A stretch of 64,000 bases of DNA from Coprinopsis marcescibilis (taxonomy: Eukaryota; Basidiomycota; Agaricomycetes; Agaricales; Psathyrellaceae). Where the stretch lies: NCBI GenBank assembly GCA_004369085.1, contig ML210152.1, forward strand, positions 62,001-126,000. The letters are read 5' to 3'. How positions within the stretch are numbered: position 1 is the stretch's first letter; each line of letters begins with the position of its first letter. Both the position numbers and the translations under genes were made by a program. Shown here one piece after another: positions 46,512-56,897 of this stretch. The notes under the pieces are model-generated. The model was not told where the DNA came from and searched no databases. It worked only from the letters and a program-made list of their open reading frames with translations.

Positions 46512-48294
46512 CTAAGCCGGAGAAATGGGGTACCATCGGTTGAAGAAAAGTTCGGGGTCATACTGCTTCTTGACCTTTTGCAACCTAGGGTAGTTGGGAC
46601 CAAACCCAGCCTTGGCTTTAGCGTCGAAATCTGCAGGCCACTTGCTATTACCCTCGACAGACGATGCGGGAGATTCTGAATCTTCGATGACGCGATCTCC
46701 ATTGCTGCCGCCAGCTGCATCGGTCTCTGATAATCAGTTGCATGCATTCAGTACGTTGCACACGAGCAAAACGTGTCGAGCGTACCGTAGTTGCTGTAAC
46801 TGCTTGCTTGCCCGTCTTGCCCACGAGCTACAATCTCGACGATCTCGTTGGCAAATGCTCTCGCCTTGTCGGTCTTCTCTGCGCTAACGTCGCTATCCCA
46901 GGACAAGACGATCAAGACACCCGGATCGAGTCCGCGACGGAAGGCAGTCACAGAGTCAGATACCGTGTTCACCTTGTCGAGGTTGAAGTATTCGTGGAGA
47001 GCTGCTGGCGCGAAATGTCCTTCTTGAGCTCCCTGTGCTAATTTGACGAGGATATCTGACATCGAAGTCACATTTGGGGTCTTTTGGGTCGTGCCTTTAA
47101 GGTAGTAGCACCGACCATGGTCGACCATGGCATTCTGTAATGCAGGTTAACGTTAACGGCCATTCTTCGAAGACAAAATAGGGAATGAACCTACCTGCAA
47201 ACCATTCAATTGTTCGTAAGGGATCTCCTTTGCTCCATCAAAGACGTGCTCGATGTCGAGGAATTCTTTGTACGTTTGCCTCCCTTCAGCCTCAGAACCG
47301 TTGTAGAACAGGAATAACACAAATGCAGGGAAACCTAGGTAGCAGGTCAGCATACGTTTGTGTTGTTGCGTTTCCTGAACATGGCATACCATTCTGAATG
47401 GTTGCAGCTTGGATCATGCACTCGTCTGCCGTCCTCTTGGAAAGCCAAGTTTTGGTGAGTTCAACGATCTTCTCAACCTTGTCGGGGGTGTACACAACCG
47501 GTCCTGCATACACAGTCTTGCTTTGGGGGTGGAGTTGGTAAACGAATTCAGTAACGACTCCGAAATTCGAGCCACCACCTCTGATCCCCCAGAACAGGTC
47601 AGGATGCTCGGTTTCGTTAGCAGTGAGGATAGAGCCATCAGCAGTAACAATCGTAACCTGAATGAGCAAAATAAGGGGTCTTTTCCAGTGGTGAGACAAA
47701 TGCCCACAAACCTGGCGGATGTTGTCAACGACCATGCCATGTCGGCCACTCAACCATCCAAATCCACCACCAAGGGAAAGTCTATCTTGGGGTGAGCAAA
47801 TCGAAAATGAAGATGGTGATTCATCACTAACCCTCCCACACCAGTCTAAAGCAAGGATATTAGGGTAGTTCGAGCAGATATCCTAGCAATTGCCTTACAT
47901 GGTTGACGGTTCCACCGACTCCGGCAAGACCAAATTTAATGGCCTCGGCGTCGACATCTCTCCACAAAGCACCTCCACCCACATATCCGAGTTTAGCGTC
48001 AGCATCAATTCGGACTGTGTTCAGGTAACGAGAAAGATCTACAACCAGGCCTCCAGTTACGGAAGAGGCTGATGCAGCGTTGTGTCCTCCACCACGGATG
48101 GCAAAGGGCAGTTTGTTTTCTTTGGCGTACGCGATGGATGCCGCGACATCCTCTGCACTCTTGACAAAGACAACAACCTTTGCCTTGCGTTCGGCGTTTT
48201 TAGCCCATCTGGCGATGGCAGCAGGGTAAGAGGGCTGGTCTTCTGTGACCACATCACCCTTTACACTGTTAACAAGGTTGGAAATGTCGGCCAT
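46512..48294 (-). CDS. FAD-linked oxidoreductase, berberine-bridge-enzyme type
   Basis: Seven exons in coding order (47899-48294, 47832-47845, 47712-47781, 47390-47657, 47195-47334, 46786-47134, 46512-46726) give 483 aa. The FAD-binding PCMH domain shows [12 protein letters not shown], where His71 is the expected covalent FAD attachment site, then [42 protein letters not shown] (split by a 14-nt exon) and [21 protein letters not shown]. The second typical attachment Cys is replaced by His in VNHTG, as in single-link members. The C-terminal BBE segment is [25 protein letters not shown]. These enzymes oxidise sugars, alcohols or alkaloid-like metabolites with oxygen. No secretion signal is evident ([10 protein letters not shown] start), so it may act inside the cell. 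Substrate unknown. Confidence 0.92.
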
Positions 48295-49488
48295 ATTCGC
48301 GACTAGATAGTATTCCTATGTCTTGGAAGTTGCGAAGTGTAGGTTAAATCGACGAGTAGGGGGAATGATTTGTGCCTTGCTTTCTTTGCGCGGACAATCT
48401 TTTATATCTTCCAAATCCCGCACAGCCCGAGATAACTATAAGCGCCGACGGAAGGTCGCTGTCTCATTGTTGTGACGCGATACTTGCGGCCGGTTGCAGC
48501 CGTGTGCACTACGCATTCATCGGCATAATCAGCTGAGAAATACAGTCACGTTTACCGCAGAAGACGCGTTCAATGACAACTGCAGAGCAAGAGAACTTGG
48601 CAGGCGCTAGTTACATCAGTAAGCTAAAGTCCGATGATCGCCTCCCAGTTCCACTTCTGATCAGACTTCGAGCGCTTCAAGTGAGCCAGTACTCAGTACT
48701 CAAGTACATAGGACTCAAGTCGCGTCCACTGGCGTTAGATCGTTAGTATGTACTGTGCTGCGTAGATAGATTCCCTCGACGAGTTTTTAATGCCGCGTGA
48801 GCGGAACCTCGCCGCAGTACCAGTCAGTCACAGCCTCACAGGTCCAAGTATGTATGTACATAGTACCGCGGTACCGCCCTACGTGATTGATTAGAATCTG
48901 TATTACTGTTGCAGCCCGGGGTGTTGAAAGGCTTCCGTCACCACTTAGGACAAAAGGGTGAACGGTCGCGTCTGCACAGGCTTCCAGGCATGTACGTACA
49001 TGATGGACATAAATGACTCTCAGATGATGAAAAGAGTCCGCAGTTGTTTCCAATTTGAAGGTCTTGACTTTGGGAGGCGCTGGAAATATGATCTTCGGGA
49101 GGCTCTGGGTTCGATTCGGGTGGGAGGGGCTGATTTCATTGTTGAAATGAATGCCGTCTGTCTATCAATTTAGTTGTGTGTTACTTCTTGTCATAGCAAG
49201 TACGAACCTTTTGTTCTTTGACTGCATCTAACGTTTCCACACCGGAGTTGAAAAGTACGTACCAGGGCCACCTCAGGTAAAACCGATAATCGATAACTAC
49301 TACAGACGTTGAGGCTCAGCAGACTCGGGAACAGTCTAAATACACGCTGCCAGATTCTATGATACAGAAGAGCTATAATGATGTACAAACATGCGAATAA
49401 GGAGAAAGCTGGAACGCGAACAAGGGCCACAATAGTAATACAATCGAAGCAAACGGGAGTCTCAAGGAGCCAAAGAACATCATTCTCG
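48295..49488. other. Intergenic, no gene seen
   Basis: Promoter of the FAD oxidase gene on the left. No conserved frame or RNA gene recognised in the rest. Confidence 0.5.
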
Positions 49489-52170
49489 TCACTGAAGATG
49501 AGGAATAAGCCTAGTCCATCTTAACGGCCCAATCTCGCCCCATTCACCGATCAAGGGTCCACCCAGTTCCATCACACCATGCCACTTCTCCCCAATCCTC
49601 ACAAGCTCAGCAAAAGATAGAACCACCAAAAGCAACCTCGCAGGGATGTACAACAGCGTAACTGGGAAAACCATCATCTCCAAAATCATATAATGGATGC
49701 CCATCTCTGACGGCCCATCATGCTCCTCTGAAAGCCTGAGCAAAGCAAATGAGGCAAATATAGGAGCGACGACGCACGTCAACGCCGACACCCGCCATAG
49801 AATGGTGAACACCGTCCGTGTTGGCGATGACCCCGAGTCCGGCAGTGATAATGCCAAGGGCAGCTCCCAAGAGAGGTTCCAGCCAGCAACATGCAGCGCA
49901 CCAAACAACACCGCCAACCCTCCCGCGAAGATCTTGATGAACCGATCATCATGTACATTGGCACTCGCCATCGCATAAAACGTCGGGATCCTGTCTCTCA
50001 GCTTCCTAACCTTCTTCCTCATCTTTTCCACACGCTGATCCCACTGTACTTTCGTATCTCCAAACGGCCCATGCACCCCTCCATACTCCCAGTTGACATC
50101 ATTGCCCACGAGCAAAACCAGTTGCATCGGGGGCATCCACAACTTCCCTGTCCTCCTGTCCTGTTCGTGAACAGCGCTTGTATGACCCTTCTTGCCCCAC
50201 TCGCCCAACATGATGTCCCCGCACCTTCGTAGAAACCAATCAATCCCAAACCACTTTGCAAAGTAGCTTTTGCGGACAGAGTCCCAGATCGTTTCGAACA
50301 CTGTACTCTCGGCGGAGAAACCGGGGACGCTGGTCGTGCCCGTATTTCTCGAGGGCGACCGCGTCTGGTTGGTGGATGTTTCGCCTGTCCATCCACCGCG
50401 TCGCCTTCGACGCTCTTGGAACCCCAGGTCGGCACTGAATGATGGTCGATGACATGACGCATCTTCGTGTCTGTGACGAGCGACGGGTGGGGCTGACCGT
50501 GACATCGGAAGCGATGGTACGAAGAGCACAGATGATGAGCCGCCTCCAGCAGGTGGAAGTGGCAGGGCATCGAGGGAAGCAGCATGCCGTTGATTCACCT
50601 GTCCTGAGGGGTGTTCGAAAAACGCTGAATTTAGTATTCGATCGGCGGAAGGTGACCTGCTACGAGGAACCTCTTGAATTTCGTTATGCTGGATATTCGT
50701 TGCAGTAAGGAATGAGGGAGATGGAGATGATGGACGGGAGAACATGGGAACGGACGAGGATTTCTTGATTCTTGATTCAAATGATAGCTGGGAGGTTTTG
50801 AGGGACAAAGACTTGAGTGAGTTCGAGGGCCTCTCTGTGATGGGCGATGGCTCAACCTGCCGGCCTTCTGAATCTTGTGGATCTGTTGATGTCGATAATC
50901 GACTCGTTGAGCCTGAGGCGAATTGGCGATCATGCACTGGCTTGGGTATTGAGGGAGATCTTGACAAAGGTGAAATGGGCCGAAGTGGAGACGAAGCGCC
51001 TTTTGCAGGCATTGTTTCAAGTTGGGATTGCGTCTCGAAATCCATGGTATCGTTTAGAGTTGTTTGGAAGCTCTCGTCAAGAGGATCTTCTCCGACGGTA
51101 TCCGCGTTTTGCTCCTCAACCCGCGGAATAGACATCTCCTCGACCTCATCCCTGCCATCTCCTACCATCTCCTCTTTTTCGTCCGGTCCAGTCGGTGTGC
51201 GGAAGTTCCCAATGACCCTCCACTGCTCTTTGACCATTTCATCCCCCATGATAGTCACATCGACTGCCCTCAAGACCCTTACATCCATAGGCTTGTCCCA
51301 CCACAGCACGTACATCATCAGGCTCATGACAATATAGGCAATCGTGATAATTTCGAGTCTGAGAACTCGGGCATGGATATTCGCCTCGAGACGCGTCACG
51401 GCTGCTTTTGCGATGGTTTGGGCGATGTACCAGATAATTTGCAGGACCGCGAATGAAGAGACGAGAATATCCGACGAAGAGTGGGCCCGAATGTGGTGAA
51501 GAGGCGGGGTAACGATTCGCACTATATGGTTTCTCGCTTCAGGAATTGCTAGGAGCTTGTCGAGCAGGGAAGGAGAGATAACTTGTGATGGAACGAAAGC
51601 TGGGTCGAAAACAGGATCGATCGTTGTGAGCCTTGTTGCTGGGGGATTGGATGCAGCACTCTTCTTGAGGACGGTCCCGTCTGCCGCAGAGGGCCATGGT
51701 CTGACCAAAGTATACCCGCCCATTTGGAGAAAGTGCGCGTGAGCCATTGTCCAGCCGAAAGCTACCGAAGCCATTAGTTACCACTCAAAGAAAGGGAAAG
51801 TGCACGCACCTCGATATCGTTCTTTGAGAGTCCTAGCACCTATCCATTGCCGGACTGACCAGCAAACGACCAGTTCTGGCACCACCAAAGCCCATAGCAC
51901 CAGCTCTATCCTCCCTAATAGCTTACTCCAGGTCGAGTCGTGGGGTGAAGGCGCGTTTGGATGAACCGACACCCAGAGGCACCCGAGAATCGTAAATAGG
52001 GAGGTGAGGATTGTCCGGGTTAAGAATAAATCGAGGTGCGGGTATCCTGGTGAAAGCGAAAGCAATGGTTCATCGACAAACCCGTGTACACTTGAGTCCC
52101 TTGGAACAGGTGTCGCTTGCGTCGACGATGAGCTTGAGATTGCGTATGCGAGGACTACAAAAAGCGACAT
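49489..52170 (-). CDS. Large multi-pass membrane protein with signal peptide, Agaricomycete family (paralogue 1)
   Basis: Exons 51810-52170 and 49489-51761 give 877 aa. The N-terminal hydrophobic segment looks like a signal peptide (MSLFVVLAYAISSSSSTQA). Helices follow at about 47-67 (TILTSLFTILGCLWVSVHP) and 88-108 (VLWALVVPELVVCWSVRQW), then WTMAHAHFLQMGGYTL. Two more lie around LVSSFAVLQIIWYIAQ and IITIAYIVMSLMMYVLWWDKP. A ~350-residue Ser/Pro-rich loop comes next, then RIPTFYAMA and three C-terminal helices (GGLAVLFGALHVAGWNL, LTCVVAPIFASFALLRL, VFPVTLLYIPARLLLVVLSF). The set SVHPNAPSP, WSVRQW, LWWDKP and HxxGWN recurs in the gene at 56898-59346 and, from memory, in many mushroom proteins of unknown role. 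Transport or signalling is possible; nothing decides it. Confidence 0.82.
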
Positions 52171-52715
52171 CTGCTTTCCACAGGGGTGGCACTACGCTCA
52201 AGAGGCGTTACTTTGGTCTTAACAGAGTGTTGGTTATAAGCTTTCTGAGTCTTCGGTGGCTCAAAGGATAAATTGGCGTTGACTAGCATCCAGCTCCTAT
52301 GCAAGCATGCACTACAGTCTACATGGTTCACATGAGTGCCCGCAACCATACAGAAACTCGTTCCTCACCGTTCAATGTGCAACAGCAACTTCCTCGACCT
52401 AGCAGTAAGACCAAAGAGTGAGTGGCAACGTCCACTGTTGGCGGACACATGTCAGAAGCATGCCCTCGGAGCATCCATGCCATCATTTCTATATTCGATT
52501 ACTGGGCTCTCTAGCAGCTTCCATCAGAGAAATCGTTGGCGCAATACTTTGCGTCGATAAACCTCGGTTATTCTTTGTACTCAAGCTGGGAGGGCAAAAA
52601 TTGGTAGCAGCACATGGTAGTGGTTAAAAAGACATCGTCAAGACAGCTGTAATGTTTGCAGGAGCGCTCATGCTTGGCTCAGGCCCGAGGGACCTCCGGA
52701 TCAGCATATAATATC
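52171..52715. other. Intergenic, no gene seen
   Basis: Promoter of the membrane gene on the left and 5' flank of a tRNA gene on the right. Confidence 0.5.
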
Positions 52716-52787
52716 GGCCGTGTGGCGAAATGGCATCGCGTCTGACTACGAATCAGGAGATTGTAGGTTCGACCCCTACCTCGGTCA
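52716..52787 (+). tRNA. tRNA-Arg (ACG)
   Basis: A 72-nt cloverleaf without intron. Box A is TGGCGAAATGG and box B is GGTTCGACCCC. The anticodon loop CTACGAA sits in a TCTGA/TCAGG stem, giving anticodon ACG, read as Arg (CGN codons). The T stem is GTAGG/CCTAC. The acceptor stem GGCCGTG/CTCGGTC has one T-T mismatch and one G-T pair, with discriminator A. An identical copy lies inverted at 53898-53969. Confidence 0.9.
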
Positions 52788-53897
52788 AGTGCCTTTCTCC
52801 AGTAATCCGTTACCTGTTCCATTCCCATGGGACAGCCTTGGGTTGCTACGAGGAAGCCTTAAAAAGCCTAACAAGGACACATTTTTTGTTTCTATATTGT
52901 TCGACTTTTTCTCGAGACTTTGATACAACGCAAACGGAATTACTCGAGTCAAAATCGACCTACCCTGGTTTTAGATCATATGAGTTTTGAAAGCTACCCT
53001 ACCCTCGTGAAAGAAGGAATATGCTTGACGTAGAAAAAGCTTACTCGGAGGCGCGAGGCCACAAAACGTCAAAATGCCAACAATTCTTAACACCGGAAGG
53101 AAGCCCTCACTTGCTGAGGCACTTATGGAGAAGCCGAATAAATCTTCGCGTACTTTACCACCCACTCGAGTTAGACCCATGAAAATCATTGGTCTACTGA
53201 CACACGTAATCATCCTGGATCTTGGCGGTAAGTCGGATGCAAGTTGGCGAATTGAATGAATGGCTATTGATCATGACCGAAACCTTGATGCTTTTGGGAA
53301 GGGGTCGGGTGCAGGACTTGGGGCCCAATCGCGTGCCATAAAATCCATATGCAAAACATCCGAGTGGTGAGTTCGATTGGAGGCGGGTCCCTGGCCGAGG
53401 ACACCAGAAGACTAACCCCGGGCGCTAATTTGCGACGCTTCCTTTGAGCTACGTTCGGGGCTGTCCTTCAACTACGCGGGTAGTATTGTCTCTCTCCTGC
53501 ACGGGAAATATTACACCCACGGTGACCCATAAATCATCCAGCAGATTCTCACGAGAGAGCGCTGCTCGATTGTGTCCAATTGTTATTTTATTTAGAAAGT
53601 GACAAGTAAAGGCCCAAGGGCTGATATACCTTCACAAAATTAAGTCACGACGCACATCTCATCAACGGCTATCACTTCTTTTCGACAGGATGAGCTCGAA
53701 CTTTGCAGCGGAACATTAGTATGTTATCCATGAACATCCGGCCCGTCTATCACCTTTGAACCGAGTTGTCTTGGAAAGCGCTGGTAGGAACAATGTGTCT
53801 CTCTCCACATCGGTAAGTGCTATCTTCTGGATGGAACGTCGGTGCAGACATAAAAAAAAAGTCCAAGAGGCACACCAAGTAGGCAAAAAGATGATCT
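52788..53897. other. Spacer between two inverted tRNA-Arg genes, no gene seen
   Basis: 1.1 kb with no conserved frame on either strand. Confidence 0.5.
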
Positions 53898-53969
53898 TGA
53901 CCGAGGTAGGGGTCGAACCTACAATCTCCTGATTCGTAGTCAGACGCGATGCCATTTCGCCACACGGCC
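53898..53969 (-). tRNA. tRNA-Arg (ACG)
   Basis: Same 72 nt as the plus-strand gene at 52716-52787, on the opposite strand, with the same boxes A and B and anticodon ACG. Homology between the two loci extends only a few bases beyond the gene (for example AG after the discriminator), so the copies share little flank. Confidence 0.9.
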
Positions 53970-54494
53970 ATGTAAATATAGCCCTCAGTGCGTTCCACGA
54001 CGCTCCAGCTTGTTTCACGTTCGAACCTGTGAGAACTGCACAATTTTATCGTTTGTTACCTTGGGCGAAGACAGGTACGTCGGTGGTCATTATCTAACTA
54101 CAAGATGCTATGGGGCATAAAGTTGTTTCATCGAAAGACCGAATGAATACAGGGTTGTATCTATATGATAGTCGTAAGCCATTGGAAGAACGTGAGTGAA
54201 CATGATAAGTGGTGTGTAACCCGAAGTACAGTAAGTAAGTAAATAGCACATAAAAGTGAGCAGTTGATATCATAGGGCCGGATCCCGATACAGCAACAGA
54301 ATGATCAAGAAGTAGTACAGATAGTAAAGTAGAATGCGAATGTGGTAGGTGGAGAGTAGGTATCGCGGTGTGTCTAAGTGGTATGTCGCAAAAACGCAAG
54401 AAGGAAATGCATAGTAAACATGACATGTAGAAGTGAAAACGAATAGGTGGATATCGCAAAGATGTGTATTGAGAAAAAAAATTGTATCAAACGC
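53970..54494. other. Intergenic, no gene seen
   Basis: 5' flank of the minus-strand tRNA and 3' flank of the NADAR gene that follows. No conserved frame seen. Confidence 0.5.
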
Positions 54495-56115
54495 CTAGCC
54501 AGGCACTCTCATTTCCTCCCTCAGCCTCGCCCTAACCTTGGTCAGGACCTTTCCCAGCTCATTCTGCCCGGTCCCATCCGGACCTTCGCCCCAGAACGAA
54601 TCCAACACGTCCGCGTAGATCAACGGCCTCTTATCCGTATCCAGCAACAACGTCCTCAAGTTCGGGTGCTGGCTAAACTTGAGCATCAGCACACTCTCCA
54701 TCTGCTCCAAAAACACCGCTCCCCAATCTGCTCTTTGGTAGGGCGTGAACTCCGCGGACAAGGGATATACATCCATAACATCTTCGCAGCTCCTGATGCG
54801 TGCCGCGATATCGGGATGTTGATCGATGTACTTGATGGCCTCGTGGAGGTGCGTGGCCGTGGGGTAAGCTTCCCCTCGGTACAAGACGCGATGGGGTGAA
54901 TGGTTCATGAAGGGCGCGTACTTGGTGTCCTGCTGGTTGAACAGAAGAGGGAGAGTGCTCTCCGCATTTGACGCCGAACCATTAATACCAACGGGCTGCC
55001 CGCCAGATGTGAATGCAGACAAATCTTGGCGCTGAGGCTCGTGCACAGATGCTCTCCGCTGAGAAGCAGCCGAAGAGTCTACTTGGTGCGCTTGCGTCTG
55101 ACCCGGCCTTTGGTCTGCCGGCACAAACACAGGTACGAATTGCACTTGTGGTGCTGAAGGTCCAGCGACGGGTTGAACAGGTTCTTCCTTCTTCCGCCTA
55201 GAAGAAAAGGCCCTGAGAAGCCCCCCCTTCTTCTTTTTGGTGGATGGTTGAGGAACGAGTCCAGGTGCGACGGGAGGGGGCACGATGGCACCTGTGTTGG
55301 GCACGTTGTAGGTTGCGGTCAAGAGGGCCGTTGTTTGCGGAAGAGAAAGCAGCGATTTATACGGTGTCATTTCGTACAAGTCTCGCGGAGGTGCGGGAAG
55401 TGGGTTCTTTCGGTGGTTGAAGAAAGGTCTCTCTCCAGGCCCATAAGCACTGTGAGGTGTAGGAGATGGCGGCTGCAGGACGTCATCGATACGACCTGTG
55501 ATTGGAGGATAGTCGACCGAGCGAGCTCGACGCCGTCGAGTCCGTCTCCTTCTCCTGTTCGGATGCTCATCATCCTCGTCTTCATCTGAAGATGTTCCCT
55601 CAGAATCACTGGGTGGTCGACCGAATGGCGTGTTCTGGCGATCAATATCCGCGTTGAGTGGAGCCGGCCTACGTCGATATCTGCGCGAAGACCTTGGGAT
55701 GACTGGCGCGTGGTTGGGAATGACTGGCGCATTATCGGGTATTACAGGTTGGGGCATTTGAGCTATGGAAAGGTCAGATTGCGAGGTAACGAGGAATACA
55801 AATTAACATACGTGGAAATGGAGCCTCCCCTCTGAATCCTCCCGCGAACTGTTCAGACTGTGCCCTCCCCTTCTTCGTTCCCTTCCTCTTTTGCTGCTGC
55901 TGCTGTACATCTTGTGGCAGCCATGCAATATTTGATTGAGGTGGCTGACCTGGCATTGGTGGTATAAACGGCTGCTGCATGGGCTGAGGGAATCCGGGTG
56001 GAGGACCATATCCTGGTGGTATAAATGGCTGATATCCGTATGCTCCAGTTGGGAACGGGGGCGGAGCGTATGGAGGCCATGGACCACCTTTTGGTTTTGA
56101 GGACTTTTGGCCCAT
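54495..56115 (-). CDS. NADAR-domain protein with predicted N-myristoylation signal (copy C)
   Basis: Exons 55812-56115 and 54495-55762 give 523 aa. The start MGQKSSKPKGG fits the N-myristoylation pattern (Gly2, Ser6) followed by basic residues. Residues 12-75 are Pro/Gly/Gln-rich, and 80-385 are disordered with basic patches (RRRRRTRRRRAR). The NADAR domain fills 386-523: HRVLYRGEAYPTATHLHEAIKYI (YPTATH at 401), AARIRSCEDVMDVYPLS, RADWGAVFLEQMESVLMLKFSQHP, NLRTLLLDTDKRPLIYAD, then SFWGEGPDGTGQNELGKVLTKVRARL. It keeps the WGxGPDGxGxNxLG segment that copies A and B lack. There is no transmembrane helix, so a lipid anchor would put it at membranes in another way. Divergent from the membrane gene at 56898, 782 bp between starts. 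Confidence 0.87.
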
Positions 56116-56897
56116 AGAGGTTAGTCGTATTCAAGGGGTAAACTGTCCCAGCAGTTGGTAAATGGATATCGATATCGCTCAAGATACAGGTGGCTTGGAA
56201 AACTAAAGATAATTTGAGTATCACTGAGGTTTACCAAGGTTCAGGATGGTCCAGAAGACTTACAGAAGATGAGAGAATGGAGGAAAGTGCTGGGGTACGC
56301 GACGCCAATGGAACTTGGATGTAAAAAGTCCAAATGGTGGCGGTTTCAACCTCGGTTCCGCATTCGGACGAACAATGATGGTCATTTGGCTGCCTTTATT
56401 TGTACACAGGCAATTCAACGGAAATTCATTCAAATATTCCGGAGCTTGAATCTCCATTTTTTTTCTCAGCTGCAACATACAGAATGTCATATTCCAAGTC
56501 ATATATGCCTCAATAGGCCTGGCATTTCCTTGGATTTATGAGCGCTAACGGGTCTGTTTGTATTGCAAGGCTAACACAAACAAGGGTTTACCGCCACAGC
56601 CCCTTTCGGCCTGCTGTCATCGTCGGCGCTGTCTGTTGGCAACAGCAGGCACCGCCGACATGAAATGAGCTCAGATCTTACGGTAACATGGACAGCTTTT
56701 ACTACAACGCGCATACGACGGACAATACAGCCTTCTACCCTCCTCTCTTCTTTGCACCTTTATGCCCAAGGACGACCTACTTTTCACGACATAATCACTG
56801 TGGCAGCAGAAGGGATATCGACTGTCGACTTCGCCAAAGCCAAAGCTTCGGATTGACGCAACAGACGAGTCGCAACTGGCAGTGACGAGGAGCGAAG
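56116..56897. promoter_or_regulatory. Divergent intergenic region (NADAR copy C / membrane paralogue 2)
   Basis: 782 bp between opposite start codons, so both promoters lie here. No clear factor sites or separate gene were recognised. Confidence 0.45.
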
